Assembly: GCF_000014805.1 (NCBI RefSeq)
Contig: NC_008570.1
Span: forward strand, 2,237,001 to 2,301,000
Length of the DNA: 64,000 bases
Source of the DNA: Aeromonas hydrophila subsp. hydrophila ATCC 7966
GTDB taxonomy: Bacteria; Pseudomonadota; Gammaproteobacteria; Enterobacterales; Aeromonadaceae
Direction: 5' to 3'
A model generated the notes under the pieces. It ran no database searches and had not been told where the DNA came from. It worked only from the letters and a program-made list of their open reading frames with translations. Positions within the stretch are counted from its first letter, which is position 1. Each line of letters opens with the position of its first letter. Made by a program: the position numbers and the translations under genes. Shown here one piece after another: positions 29,720 through 39,468 of the stretch.

Positions 29720-30709
29720 TCAACGATTGTAGCAATAATCGATGATTTCATCGAATCCCACCTCCTCATGCACCAGCCTTTCCTCCAATTCGTTAAGGTG
29801 TGCAACATTAGGTAATTCATCAGTTACCGATATTTTAATCGAGAATTTGGCATTGTAACCTCTACCAATCCTCGAGAGCTCACTGCTGAGCTGGTTCAAA
29901 ATATTGTCTCTGAGCAAAAGTTGGTTTCGTCGAAAGCGGATAAGGCGGTGACAATCGAAGAAGTCTGAACGCTTTTTCGAGTCATACTTTCTACCGTTCC
30001 AGCCAGTTCTTCGAGTGGCACGATACAAAACCTGATCTTGCATATCTCTCCACACACGAAAATCGAAATAGCTGGTTGGATTCGGGTTCTCGTATGTTGC
30101 CTGAGAGTAAAAATTAGCATCCCCAAGTTGGTTTTTGTCAAGGACTGCCAAAGTCCTGTTCTGTGTGGACAACATGCGTTTGATTGGTGTGGGAATGTCG
30201 AAACGCATTACTTTGGTCTCATCCAAGATACGTATTTCTCTTGGAAGTTTCTCGTCCTCTTGATTCCAGTGTCTTTCCCATCTTTTGGGTACCCACTGAA
30301 TATTTACACCACAGAAGCGTATAACGCCACATGAGCTGATTGAATGTATGTGGATTTCTTCTTGCTCTGTATCCTCATGAAGGAAGAAGTACGCTTTCCC
30401 GGACCATATTAGCGACTGAGCAATATCCTTAACTACGTTATTTATTGACTCGTCAATCGTATATGGTGCGTATCTCGTATTATCATTGCCAAGTAGCTTT
30501 CGCATTAGTTTGTCATCATTCGACACGATTGCGAAGACATTTCCGTTTCGATGATTTATTAAATCAAAGAATCGCGTAAAATCTTCGTCAAACATTTGAC
30601 GATTGAAATTAGGCCTCTCTTGAACGCTCTTAATAAAGAGCTTGTCAATTAACCCAAGGTCTGCCTCATGATGGTACCAAAGTAAAGGTTCGGCCCTAAA
30701 TATTTTCAT
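29720..30709 (-). CDS. Unknown cytosolic protein, third gene of a putative defence cassette
   Basis: 329 aa, no recognised domain, no signal peptide or membrane helix. The first 120 residues look alpha/beta (NVFAIVSNDDKLMRKLLGND, then KAYFFLHEDTEQEEIHIHSI) and the C-terminal third is rich in Arg/Lys and aromatic residues (FFDCHRLIRFRRNQLLLRD), which would suit nucleic-acid or membrane-surface contact. ATG 30709 has AGAGG six bases upstream and lies inside the end of the 829-aa gene, a 14-base overlap that implies fixed stoichiometry. The gene is AT-rich against the chromosome. Function inferred only from cassette context. Confidence 0.65.
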   Translation of the reverse strand: MKIFRAEPLLWYHHEADLGLIDKLFIKSVQERPNFNRQMFDEDFTRFFDLINHRNGNVFAIVSNDDKLMRKLLGNDNTRYAPYTIDESINNVVKDIAQSLIWSGKAYFFLHEDTEQEEIHIHSISSCGVIRFCGVNIQWVPKRWERHWNQEDEKLPREIRILDETKVMRFDIPTPIKRMLSTQNRTLAVLDKNQLGDANFYSQATYENPNPTSYFDFRVWRDMQDQVLYRATRRTGWNGRKYDSKKRSDFFDCHRLIRFRRNQLLLRDNILNQLSSELSRIGRGYNAKFSIKISVTDELPNVAHLNELEERLVHEEVGFDEIIDYCYNR

Positions 30710-33185
30710 TCTGAACCTCTTTACCTTCCTCTTGCAACCGGCGAGTAAGATTAGTGATACGGTAGTCTATCTCGAAGTCTATTGGGCCGAGTTGCGGCAG
30801 GACATGTTTTGCGAAAAACAAGTGAGACGCATCGGAATGCGTCATCAAGAATTCCCTCACAATTTTGTTTGGGTGCAGCTTCCCTCGCATCATTCCCATT
30901 TTGACCTCAAAACCATCGCGCCTTGCACGCTGTTCAAACGATATTTTCCAATTAATTCTGATTAGATCTCGCGGTGATGTGCTCATACTAAAATTGTGCG
31001 GGTTTGATAGGAGTATCATTCTCTTGAAGTACTGCTGCTTGTCATTGACGTGCTCAATCCAAGCATCGAACTTCTCTATTGCACCCGCAGATAACTTTTT
31101 GTTGTCGAAGTATGCCCCGTAAAGAATGGCAAAGCCTAAGACCGAAGCCAAATCATTGATCACTGTTGAAATGAGATGAAATCTGAACTCATTGCTTACA
31201 TCCAGCGATGGGTCCACAAATCTCGAATCTGCCGCAAGAATCGCAAGGGACATGAATGTCGGTAGAACCTTATCCAGCTTGCTTATATCATTTTGCTCAA
31301 GAGCACTTATACATGCTTCGGCAAGCTCGAAGTAAATCTGCCCAAAATGGTCTGGCAGTTCATCGTTGTGTTTTTGTTCGAAAATATGTCTGACCATGGT
31401 TCCATTGCCGAGCCTGGTAATTGCAACATCTCGGGCAGAGGAAAGCTGCTGAGTCATCTCTGCAGTGTTTATCTCCGGTAGTTTGTACTGATCTTGGGTG
31501 TAGTGCTCATATTCATAATACCGCTCCAAGAGCTCGGTAATATTGTCGAACCATCTTGGTAGTTTCCAATGACTATGTAAGCTTGCTAGGACAACTTGTG
31601 TTGCGGACTCGGACATATTGAGTTTTGATAGTGAGTCCACAAAGTCTGGAAGCAAACTTTGGTAAAAGTCGCATACTGCAGGTAGAACGTTCGCATAGTG
31701 CTGCAACAATCTCTGGACTGCCAATTGCTGGACGTATTTTGGCTTGGATAGGCGTTTCCCTTCGACCATTTTCTCAAATTCAATACGTTCGACGATAAAG
31801 GCGAGATCTACTTGCAAAGAGGCGGGTAGACGGCGTAGAGACTGCTCGGTCCACTCGTCCTTCTCAAAGAATGTTTTCAGTTCTTTCTCAAAGGTAATTA
31901 TTCCGCGTAGTGTTTCTAAACAGAGATTGCTCCCTAGTGCAGCCCATATGTCAGCAATACCAATCTGCGCCTTCATTGAAATGTCATCAGCCATGGGATT
32001 CAATGAGGCGAAAGCCTGTTCAATTATGCCCTTGAATCTCTTAATCTCTTGCATGCCAATATCGAATTGAAACCGTGCAGCATAAGCTGGAATTCGAGTC
32101 GAAAAGCGAGCTATGAGTTTTAATGCGAGATCAAGGTCTCCGATTTTAAATGCGAGCTCAATATGGCCAGCCAATCTGTCGATAATCTCGTTTTCGAGCC
32201 ATTGATAATCAGGTTTTTCTTCAATTAGCTGTTGCTGGCTACTCATCTTAAGTGCCATCGAAGTGGCTGTGTCATCCGCAAAAAACCATTGCTTATGCTT
32301 GCGCCGTCTTGGAAACCAATAGCTTTCCTGGTCTATTGAGTGTTTTCGTTGAAGGTAATGAAAAAGCAAAGCAGTATAGTCGTCGGTCAACGCAGGAAGG
32401 TTATCTTCTAAACCTTCATTGCTAGATTTTACACGTTCATCAATATATGAGAGTTGTTCAAGACCTAGTCTTGCAGCCTTTGAATGATGGTTAGCTAAAG
32501 AAATTGAATTATTATGGTTTGAAGCACCTTCAATATGACGCACAATGTTGGGAAGTATTTCACTATGAACTAGAATGTTTAGGTCAAAGAAATTAAATAA
32601 TCTCTGGCCCAATGGAAATAAAACCAATGTGCTCAACAGAGTCAAAATAGTACCACTGACATAAACGAAAAGGCCGGGTTCTAAGCCAAACAAAGGTAAG
32701 GCTGTTGCGGCTAAACAGAACATAGCTGAAAAAACCAAAACTCGAGAGTAGACGCTACCGACTTGCTCGTTAGTGAGCATTTGGATGATATCCCGGCGAA
32801 GCCTAGTGTAACCAGCGCTCAGTATAATGCCAATTGTCGCAAAATAGATTGAGAATATTGCAGTGAGCAGTTGGGCGTACAGTCTGAGCTGATCGATATT
32901 AAATTTTTTGTCTTCTTCGCTAAGTAGTGGGAGAGAAGATAGGTTGTTATTGGTGAGATGTTCAACCAACATTAAGATTGCCAACCACAAAATAACCCAA
33001 AACAAGCCTTTCACGCCGCCCCATATAAAAGAGCCTAAAATGCGAGTATTTCCCTTTGTTTTTGAGGCGGAGGATCTTATCTTGTACGCGCTGCGCTCGA
33101 AGGAAAAACTAATTTTCCCTAACCTTGCTAGGAACTTCCAAAACCAGGGTTTGGAACTCACCCAGATTTTAAATCTGTCAATCAA
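30696..33185 (-). CDS. Large membrane protein of unknown function, 829 aa, putative defence effector
   Basis: No known domain recognised. Four transmembrane helices lie in the first 195 residues (about 52-75, 104-125, 149-167 and 171-192), followed by some 630 residues of mostly helical, charged sequence expected in the cytoplasm. There are no Walker or nuclease motifs. The start is TTG at 33185 with AGGAGA eight bases upstream; no ATG precedes it. It overlaps the next gene by 14 bases and follows the 154-aa gene by 67. A four-helix membrane anchor with a large cytoplasmic sensor is a frequent plan among abortive-infection proteins, but this is an inference. Confidence 0.7.
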   Translation of the reverse strand: MIDRFKIWVSSKPWFWKFLARLGKISFSFERSAYKIRSSASKTKGNTRILGSFIWGGVKGLFWVILWLAILMLVEHLTNNNLSSLPLLSEEDKKFNIDQLRLYAQLLTAIFSIYFATIGIILSAGYTRLRRDIIQMLTNEQVGSVYSRVLVFSAMFCLAATALPLFGLEPGLFVYVSGTILTLLSTLVLFPLGQRLFNFFDLNILVHSEILPNIVRHIEGASNHNNSISLANHHSKAARLGLEQLSYIDERVKSSNEGLEDNLPALTDDYTALLFHYLQRKHSIDQESYWFPRRRKHKQWFFADDTATSMALKMSSQQQLIEEKPDYQWLENEIIDRLAGHIELAFKIGDLDLALKLIARFSTRIPAYAARFQFDIGMQEIKRFKGIIEQAFASLNPMADDISMKAQIGIADIWAALGSNLCLETLRGIITFEKELKTFFEKDEWTEQSLRRLPASLQVDLAFIVERIEFEKMVEGKRLSKPKYVQQLAVQRLLQHYANVLPAVCDFYQSLLPDFVDSLSKLNMSESATQVVLASLHSHWKLPRWFDNITELLERYYEYEHYTQDQYKLPEINTAEMTQQLSSARDVAITRLGNGTMVRHIFEQKHNDELPDHFGQIYFELAEACISALEQNDISKLDKVLPTFMSLAILAADSRFVDPSLDVSNEFRFHLISTVINDLASVLGFAILYGAYFDNKKLSAGAIEKFDAWIEHVNDKQQYFKRMILLSNPHNFSMSTSPRDLIRINWKISFEQRARRDGFEVKMGMMRGKLHPNKIVREFLMTHSDASHLFFAKHVLPQLGPIDFEIDYRITNLTRRLQEEGKEVQNENI

Positions 33186-33252
33186 AAAGCTCTCCTGTTA
33201 TATGTTTATATCCAATCTATGTTATAAAACGTTGCGCTTGTTGAATCATTGG

Positions 33253-33717
33253 TTAGACGCTTTTACCTCGCCTGAACCCAGACCAAATTAGTGAGGCAAT
33301 AAGTGAACCTACAATTCCTAAACCAAACCCGATGAGTCGTTCCTGCCAAGCACTTGAAGCTGCTCGTTCGGCTTGTAGTCTCAATATTGAGTCGACAACA
33401 TCTCGATCAGCGTTAACCATGGGTTTAAGGGCTTCTTCTTCTTTTTTTAGTGAATTAATGGCTTCTTCTGATTGTCTTAGTTGTTCTTTTTGAGTTGCAA
33501 CAAATGTGGGTAAGTTATTTATACTTTTTTGAACTTCGGTAAGGGTCTCCATTTGAGATTCAAACGTCAGGCTCTCTTTTTTGAACTGCGCTTTCTCATA
33601 TGCTTGGTAAAAAGAAACGCCAATGCTGAGTAAGCCAGCTAACAAGGCAACAATCATTTTCAGTCGTTCTACACGGCTTTCAGCTAGGACACGTGAGATT
33701 TCTTGTATTAGTGACAT
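33253..33717 (-). CDS. Double-TM coiled-coil protein, 154 aa, first gene of cassette
   Basis: Unrecognised. TM helix 1 (about residues 20-38, KMIVALLAGLLSIGVSFY), then a coiled coil of some 70 residues (SQMETLTEVQKSIN, EAINSLKKEEEALKPM), then TM helix 2 (about 126-146, GFGLGIVGSLIASLIW). Both ends are short and basic, so the coiled coil would lie on one side of the membrane as a loop, reminiscent of spanin- or holin-like regulators and phage sensors. ATG 33717 has AGGA eight bases upstream. It heads a same-strand three-gene cassette directly after a P2 gpA fragment. Confidence 0.65.
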   Translation of the reverse strand: MSLIQEISRVLAESRVERLKMIVALLAGLLSIGVSFYQAYEKAQFKKESLTFESQMETLTEVQKSINNLPTFVATQKEQLRQSEEAINSLKKEEEALKPMVNADRDVVDSILRLQAERAASSAWQERLIGFGLGIVGSLIASLIWSGFRRGKSV

Positions 33718-33972
33718 TTGCAAATCCTACTTGTGGTGCTGAACAGTAATTAGATGGACGGAGGTATTAATCCGTTAATATAGCCTTCTGTATAGCCCCA
33801 CCACGCCCTCATAACTAATAGTAAAAAACCTCTTTTAGAACATGATATTACCAGTGTATCTCATATGTCTAGGTGTATTCGTTTGGCTTCTTTTGGCGTT
33901 ACCTCTGCCGCTGAGTAAAAACACAACCAAGGAGTGGCGACGAAAAACACCACCAAGCATTCGGTGTGTTGT

Positions 33973-34940
33973 TCATACCCACTCACCGCTGTAGTCATCC
34001 TGTTGCCACTCCTGTGTGTCCAGCCCCTCCAATACCCGCCACATTTCTGACTGATAGGGCTGTGGCAGCATCTCAATCCATTGGTGTGTCCCTGCATGGC
34101 CTTGTGCCTGGTACACCTTGCCGCATAGCTCAACCAGCATCGGCCAGTCCGGATCGCCTTCCGGCACCGCGTATTCATCCGGCTGGTCCTGTTCGGCGGG
34201 CCACAGTCCTTCTGGCTGCCAATCTGGTTCGCTTGGGTGCGATCTGCACGATTGCACCTGTCTGTTCTCCAGCCAGAGTGTGAAACCGTCTGCCCTGACA
34301 CTGGCCCCAGCCTCCAAACGGTCGATGGAGAAAGGCGATAATCCCCATTGTTCCCTCATGGTCTGGTCTGTGAAGGCATCAGGATCCGGTAGCGTACAGT
34401 TATTGTCAGAGCTCCAAGGTGCCGGGCTGTCGCCCGTCTTAACCCCAACTTCCCTCGCTGCAGCCTCGGCGGCTTTCCTGGCTTCATGGGTGCCGGCAGG
34501 CACGACTTCCCACCCTTGCAGGCGGGTCTTGATGCCCAGGCGAGCGGAGGTAATGCCCATCAGGCGTTCGCCATGGCTGTTGGCCTGCTCCTCGATAAGG
34601 TGGGCCAGCTTGATGGGGGGTCGGCACGGGTGGCCAGTGCGCCGCCCATGGCGTGCGGGTAGCAGCGAAAGATGCCGTTATCCGCGGCAAAGCGGGCCGC
34701 CTCAAAGCGCGGGTCTTGCAGCACGGGCTTGGGTGGGCCCACCAAATCGGCATGCTTCTTGGCGTTGCTGATACGGCGCAGCTCGCGCCATACCCCGACC
34801 GGGGCGCCCCCGATCTGCTGGAAGGTGCGAATGCCCCACCAACTGGCCCAGGCCACGGCATGCAGGGCGCCCTCATCGGCGGCGGTGCCAGCCTCTTCGT
34901 CATCGTCCAGGTAGGCGCCGTCGATGCTTTTGGCATTCAA
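33973..34940 (-). pseudogene. P2-like replication endonuclease gpA, 3' fragment with frameshift
   Basis: Relic of the rolling-circle initiation endonuclease of P2-like phages. Segment 34940-34560 has the family stretch [18 protein letters not shown] and [10 protein letters not shown]. At a C6 tract (34615-34620, read on the minus strand) the frame is lost; in the next frame it continues as [19 protein letters not shown] and then ITSARLGIKTRLQGWEVV, ending at 33973. Adding one C joins the two. The N-terminal two thirds with the catalytic tyrosines are missing. It is the left border marker of the three-gene AT-rich cassette and shows the island is a P2-type prophage remnant. Confidence 0.82.
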
Positions 34941-34977
34941 CTAATTGAGTTAATCAAGCTATTGAATTTAAATAAAT

Positions 34978-35006
34978 AAAAATGGCAGCCTCGGCTGCCA
35001 TTTTTG
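34978..35006. terminator. Bidirectional terminator next to AGCS symporter gene
   Basis: AAAAATGGCAGCC / GGCTGCCATTTTT, stem of ten with T runs on both strands, just past the symporter stop. It also marks the chromosome side of the P2-like island. Confidence 0.88.
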
Positions 35007-35024
35007 TTGGAGAGTAGTGCGCGA

Positions 35025-36524
35025 TCAGGAAATCTTGCGATCTTGGTCCGGTTCGAAGGGGTGACCGGATTTCTCCTGCTCCAGGTTGTCTTCGGAGCGG
35101 TGACCGGCCCAGTAGTCGGCGTTTTTGATGCCGAGCTTCTCCGGGTGGAACACCGGATCCAGCCCCTTGGCTTGTTGCGCTTCATAGTCGCGCAGGCAGG
35201 CAAAGGCAGTCTTTTGCAGCAGCAGGATGGCGATGATGTTGAGCCAGGCCATCAGCCCGACGCCGATGTCACCCATGCCCCAGGCCAGCTCGGCGGTCTT
35301 GACGGTGCCATAGACGGTGGAGGCCATCAGGGTCAATTTCAGCACGAAGGTCAGCCAGGGACGGTTCACCTTGCGGTTGATGTAGGCGATGTTGGTCTCG
35401 GCGATGTAGTAGTAGGCAACGATGGTGGTGAACGCGAAGAAGAACAGCGCGATGGCCACGAACATGCTGCCAAAGCCAGGCATCATGCTCTCCATGGCGG
35501 TCTGCACGTAGCCCGGGCCCGCGGCCACGCCGGCGATGCCGGTGTAGAGGGCGGCGCCGTCCGGTCCCTGCACGTTGTAGAGGCCGGTGATGAGCAGCAT
35601 AAAGCCGGTGGCGGAGCAGACGAACAGGGTGTCGATGTAGACCGAGAACGCCTGCACCAGGCCCTGTTTGGCCGGGTGGCTTACCGCGGCGGCGGAGGAG
35701 GCGTGCGGCCCGGTACCCTGACCCGCTTCGTTGGAGTAGACCCCGCGCTTGACCCCCCACATGATGGCCAGACCCAAAATGGCGCCAAAGCCGGCATCAA
35801 AACCGAAGGCACTCTTCCAGATCAGCAGGATCACGCCGGGCAGGGCGTGGATGTTGAGGGCGATGATGACGCAGGCGACGATGATGTAACCGAGCGCCAT
35901 GAAGGGCACCACGGTACTGGCGAAGTTGGCGATGCGCTTGACGCCGCCGAAGATGATGAAGCCGAGCAGCAGCGCCAGACCGGCGGCGGTGACGTTCGGA
36001 TCGATATCAAACGCGGTTTGCAGGCTGGCGCCGATGGAGTTGGCCTGCACCCCCGGCAGCAGCACGCCGCAGGCAAAGATGGTGGCGATGGCGAACGTCC
36101 AGGCGTACCACTTCATGCCGAGTCCTTTCTCGATGTAGAAGGCCGGGCCGCCGCGGTATTCGCCGTTGATCTTCTCCTTGTAGACCTGACCCAGGGTGGA
36201 CTCCACGAAGGCGGAGCTGGAGCCGAGGAAGGCCACCATCCACATCCAGAACATGGCACCCGGGCCGCCAAAGGTGATGGCGGTGGCGACGCCGGCGATG
36301 TTGCCGGTACCCACCCGGCCAGCCAGGGTCATGGCCAGCGCCTGGAAGGAAGAGACGCCCGCATCCGTGCTCTTGCCATCAAACATCAGCCGGATCATCT
36401 CCTTGATGTGACGTAGTTGCAGGAAGCGGCTGCGCAGGGAGAAGTAGAGGCCTACCCCCAGACACAGATAGATGAGCGCCGGGCTCCAAATCACACCATT
36501 GATGGCATTGACGATCTCATTCAT
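35025..36524 (-). CDS. Sodium:alanine/glycine symporter, AGCS family
   Basis: 499-aa inner-membrane amino-acid symporter (AlsT/DagA type), coupling alanine or glycine uptake to Na+. About ten to eleven helices; AGCS landmarks include ALAMTLAGRVGTGNIAGVA and then GGPGAMFWMWMVAFLG (residues about 63-105), VKRGVYSNEAGQGTGPHA and the C-terminal YYYIAETNIAY. ATG 36524 is chosen because AAAGGAG lies nine bases before it; a TTG at 36533 is also in frame. A monocistronic gene with a palindrome-bearing leader and a strong terminator. Confidence 0.9.
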   Translation of the reverse strand: MNEIVNAINGVIWSPALIYLCLGVGLYFSLRSRFLQLRHIKEMIRLMFDGKSTDAGVSSFQALAMTLAGRVGTGNIAGVATAITFGGPGAMFWMWMVAFLGSSSAFVESTLGQVYKEKINGEYRGGPAFYIEKGLGMKWYAWTFAIATIFACGVLLPGVQANSIGASLQTAFDIDPNVTAAGLALLLGFIIFGGVKRIANFASTVVPFMALGYIIVACVIIALNIHALPGVILLIWKSAFGFDAGFGAILGLAIMWGVKRGVYSNEAGQGTGPHASSAAAVSHPAKQGLVQAFSVYIDTLFVCSATGFMLLITGLYNVQGPDGAALYTGIAGVAAGPGYVQTAMESMMPGFGSMFVAIALFFFAFTTIVAYYYIAETNIAYINRKVNRPWLTFVLKLTLMASTVYGTVKTAELAWGMGDIGVGLMAWLNIIAILLLQKTAFACLRDYEAQQAKGLDPVFHPEKLGIKNADYWAGHRSEDNLEQEKSGHPFEPDQDRKIS

Positions 36525-36844
36525 GTACAACAACTCCTTTGTTGTGCTGTCTTGTTGGCGGGGTCTGTGCCCCGCTCCCTCAAATTGGTGGTGACCCTCG
36601 GGTCACTCGTTATGGTGTGGGACGGGTCGGTGGATGTTTCCACTGGCCAGTCCGCGGGTTTTAACATATCGATTTGTGTTGGGGCTTCCCAGCGAAATAT
36701 GTTGTTATCTTGTTAATTTGTGAATTGACATTAACAAATGGCCGGTGCAACTGGACAGAATGCGGTGCCGGCCCGGTATCATCTCCTCTTTCGTCGGCGC
36801 TCTGCGGCGGGAGAGGGAGAGCAAAATCAAGGCCAAGGATGAAG
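36525..36844. promoter_or_regulatory. Divergent control region with two hairpin/palindrome elements
   Basis: Between the symporter and GNAT genes. Contains GCGGGG/CCCCGC (36558-36575) and a tight palindrome GTGACCC-TC-GGGTCAC (36591-36606), then AT-rich sequence with TTGTTA/TAACAA inverted words near 36711-36735. Likely promoters and an operator; the regulator is unknown. Confidence 0.4.
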
Positions 36845-37276
36845 ATGGAGCAAGAAATAGCGATGATCCGCCCGGCGTGTGCCGAGGATACGGCCGCCAT
36901 GGCCGACCTGTTCGGCCAGCTGGGTTACCCGGTCAGCCCGCAGGTGCTGGGGGATCGCTGGCTGGTGCCGGATCCGGCCCGCGAAGTGCTGGTGGCCTGC
37001 CTGGGGGACGCGATAGCGGGCGTGCTGGTGTGGCACTGGCTCAGCCCGCTGCACGTTGCACCAGCGTGGGGCCTGATCTCGGCGCTGGTTGTCGATGAGG
37101 GTGCAAGGGGACGCGGCGTTGGCACCGACCTGCTGGTGGCGGCAGAGGAGCGGGCGCGAGCGCAGGGTTGCAGCCAGCTGGAGCTCTCCAGCAGCCTCAA
37201 GCGGGAAGGGGCCCATCGCTTCTATCTGGCGCAGGGGTATGTCGAGCGTCCGAAACGGTTTGTGAAAACAGTCTGA
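36845..37276 (+). CDS. GNAT family N-acetyltransferase, 143 aa
   Basis: Acetyl-CoA-dependent acetyltransferase fold. Seen: IRPACAEDTAAMADLFGQLG at the N-terminus, ISALVVDEGARGRGVGTDLL containing the pyrophosphate-binding RGRGVG loop (about residues 84-89), and SSLKREGAHRFYLAQGY near the end. The substrate cannot be told. The start is set at ATG 36845 (AAGG six bases upstream); ATG 36839 and 36863 are in frame. It lies 18 bases before mtfA and is probably co-transcribed with it. Confidence 0.85.
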   Translation: MEQEIAMIRPACAEDTAAMADLFGQLGYPVSPQVLGDRWLVPDPAREVLVACLGDAIAGVLVWHWLSPLHVAPAWGLISALVVDEGARGRGVGTDLLVAAEERARAQGCSQLELSSSLKREGAHRFYLAQGYVERPKRFVKTV

Positions 37277-37294
37277 TCAGCAAGAGGAGTTTGC

Positions 37295-38104
37295 GTGTTC
37301 TGGTCCCGCTTACGAAGTGTGTTTGGTGGTGCGTCCCGGCAAGATGGCAATGGGCCTGGCGCGCTGGAGTGGCAGCAGGCCCTGGCCGCGGTGCCCATTT
37401 TGCAGGGTTTTTCCCGGGAGGAGGAGCAGACCCTGATCGGGTTGGCGCAGCAGCTGCTGGCCCGCAAGACCCTGACCCAGCTCGGGGTGTCGCTCACTTC
37501 CCGTCAGCAGGCGGTGCTGGCCCTGCAGGCGGCGCTGCCCATTTTGAATCTGGGGCTCGACTGGTATCGGGGTTTTCACGAGATCATCCTGATCCCCGAG
37601 CCGGTGGTGCGCCGCCAGCAGGTGCAGGACGAGTTCGGGTTGGTGAGTGAAGTTGAAGAGGAGAACGCCGGCGAATCCTGGCCGCAGGGGCCGCTGGTGC
37701 TGGCCTGGAGCGAGCTGCAGCAGGACGGGGACTGGGACGGCTTCAATCTGGTGATCCACGAGCTGACCCACAAGCTCGACATGCTGGGAGGGGAGGCAGA
37801 CGGGGCGCCGCCACTGCCGGCGGGCATGGATCCGCGCCAGTGGAGCGGTGCGCTGCAGGCGGCATTCGATGCCATGCAGGGGCAGTTGGATCGTCACGAG
37901 CCTACCGCCATCGATCCTTATGCCGCCTCGCACCCGGCCGAATTTTTTGCGGTGTGCAGCGAGTGTTTTTTCACCGATCCGCTGCGCCTGCGCGACACCT
38001 ATCCGGCGGTGTACCAGCAGTTCACCCGCTTCTTCGGTCAGCAACCGGCCGCGCGTTTTCCTGCTACCCGGCTGCTGGCGGGGGAGCCCGAGTATCAAGG
38101 CTAG
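37295..38104 (+). CDS. mtfA: Zinc-dependent peptidase MtfA
   Basis: 269-aa MtfA (YeeI) family protein, a zinc aminopeptidase that in E. coli binds the repressor Mlc and so affects ptsG expression. Zinc motif HELTH at 155-159 within FNLVIHELTHKLDML, with the third ligand region HPAEFFAVCSE further on. The start is GTG 37295 with AAGAGGAG seven bases before it. Length fits the family (about 265). Followed by a strong terminator. Confidence 0.92.
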   Translation: MFWSRLRSVFGGASRQDGNGPGALEWQQALAAVPILQGFSREEEQTLIGLAQQLLARKTLTQLGVSLTSRQQAVLALQAALPILNLGLDWYRGFHEIILIPEPVVRRQQVQDEFGLVSEVEEENAGESWPQGPLVLAWSELQQDGDWDGFNLVIHELTHKLDMLGGEADGAPPLPAGMDPRQWSGALQAAFDAMQGQLDRHEPTAIDPYAASHPAEFFAVCSECFFTDPLRLRDTYPAVYQQFTRFFGQQPAARFPATRLLAGEPEYQG

Positions 38105-38133
38105 CCGGGCGATCCTGGCAAATCGCGCCCAAC

Positions 38134-38163
38134 AAAAAGGCACCCTGCGGGGTGCCTTTTTCG
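38134..38163. terminator. Bidirectional terminator between mtfA and satP
   Basis: AAAAAGGCACCC / GGGTGCCTTTTT with a TGCG loop; T tracts on both strands serve the convergent genes. Confidence 0.92.
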
Positions 38164-38186
38164 TGACAGCTGTGTCGGCCGGGTGC

Positions 38187-38783
38187 TTAGGCAGCGGCTT
38201 TGAGCTGAACGGCGGCAGCTTTCTTGTGATCGCCGATGGGCATCACGGTGCGGCCGAACTGTTCGTTGATCACGGTGGCCATGGCCAGATAGATGGCGCT
38301 GGCGCCGCAGATGATGCCTTCGAAACCGGCGATGGTGCCGATCAGGGTGCTGCCGGTGAAGTCACGGGCGGCCAGCAGGAAGAACAGCACGGTCAGGGAG
38401 GCGAACACGAACTGCTTCACGCGCGGGTAGTTGACGGTCCCGATCAGCATGAACAGGGTGAACATGCCCCACATCAGCAGGTACCAGCCCATGTAGGCGT
38501 GCGGGGTGGCTTCGGCCAGACCCATGGTCGGCATCACCAGCAGGAACACCAGGCTCCACCAGAAGGTGCCGTAGGAGATGAAGGCAGTCACACCGAAGGT
38601 GTTGCCGCGCTTGTACTCCATGATACCGGCGATGATCTGGGCCAGACCGCCATAGCACAGGCCCATGGCCAGGATCATGGCGCTGATGGGGAAGAAACCT
38701 GCGTTATGGATGTTCAGCAGAATGGTGGTCATACCGAAACCCATCAGACCCAGAGGGGCAGGGTTGGCCAATTTTTCGCTCAC
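38187..38783 (-). CDS. satP: Acetate/succinate uptake transporter, SatP (YaaH) family
   Basis: 198-aa six-helix channel-like transporter of the GPR1/FUN34/YaaH family. The family motif [11 protein letters not shown] lies at the N-terminus, helices follow at about 25-residue intervals, and [11 protein letters not shown] and a final cytoplasmic HKK tail are seen. The start is GTG 38783 preceded by GGAG eight bases upstream; the frame extends to 38858 but there it runs into leader sequence. It provides low-affinity acetate uptake, so the window holds two acetate importers (with ActP). Confidence 0.9.
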   Translation of the reverse strand: MSEKLANPAPLGLMGFGMTTILLNIHNAGFFPISAMILAMGLCYGGLAQIIAGIMEYKRGNTFGVTAFISYGTFWWSLVFLLVMPTMGLAEATPHAYMGWYLLMWGMFTLFMLIGTVNYPRVKQFVFASLTVLFFLLAARDFTGSTLIGTIAGFEGIICGASAIYLAMATVINEQFGRTVMPIGDHKKAAAVQLKAAA

Positions 38784-39468
38784 GTGGCGTTCTCCAAAAA
38801 TAGAGGTGGGGGTTGATAAAAGACGCGCGATTTTAGGCAGGCTCTGGGCGCTGGGCAAGGGGGGGAATGGTCGAAACGGTAAAAAATAACGGGATTTTTT
38901 ACCTGACTAACCATTCGTGCGATCCAGGTAGATAGCAGGTGAATGAATGGTGCGGACAAGGTTGAAAAATTGTATTGATCAGCACGATTCTGAAAGTTTC
39001 ATACAAATCTGTCCGATGGGATGAGCAGTGCCGTCAACGGGATGCCCATTGCCAAGCCCGAGTACATTTGAGGATAAAAAATGCTCTCATATGCCATCAG
39101 ACAAGAGGCGTTAATTACTTGATTAAGGCAAACGGCCAAGCTGTCTGCTCGCAGCATCGACGAGGTCGAGCAGGGGTCTTTAGCGCGGGACTGGTTTGTT
39201 GAGGGGGTTGAGGAGCGAAACGACCGGAGGCTAGGGGGACTGAGTGAGAGAATTCTAGGCCGATAAGTGGCGGTGTCATCGTGCGCAGACGTGACCGTGC
39301 GGTGGCTGAATTGCCGAGAGAGCCAGTGGCTGGCTGCAGCAAGGGTAAAGCAATAAAGCAAGGCTGCGGCGAGATGATGGATGTGGCGGCGGGCGCCAGG
39401 AGGATACGAGCGTGCCACGTGCAGGATGAGAGGGATGGCATCCCCCTCATCCTGCTGATGTCAGCGGC
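38784..39468. other. Intergenic region, 685 bases, no gene seen
   Basis: Leader of satP on the left. The rest shows no ORF with a ribosome site or protein-like composition. Near 39423-39452 is an inverted repeat GGATGAGAGGGATG / CATCCCCCTCATCC, a possible terminator for the DUF748 gene. Confidence 0.4.

Noticed and set aside
35004..36416. 470-aa ORF opposite the AGCS symporter
   Set aside because: Antisense shadow, low-complexity Gly/His/Asp sequence.
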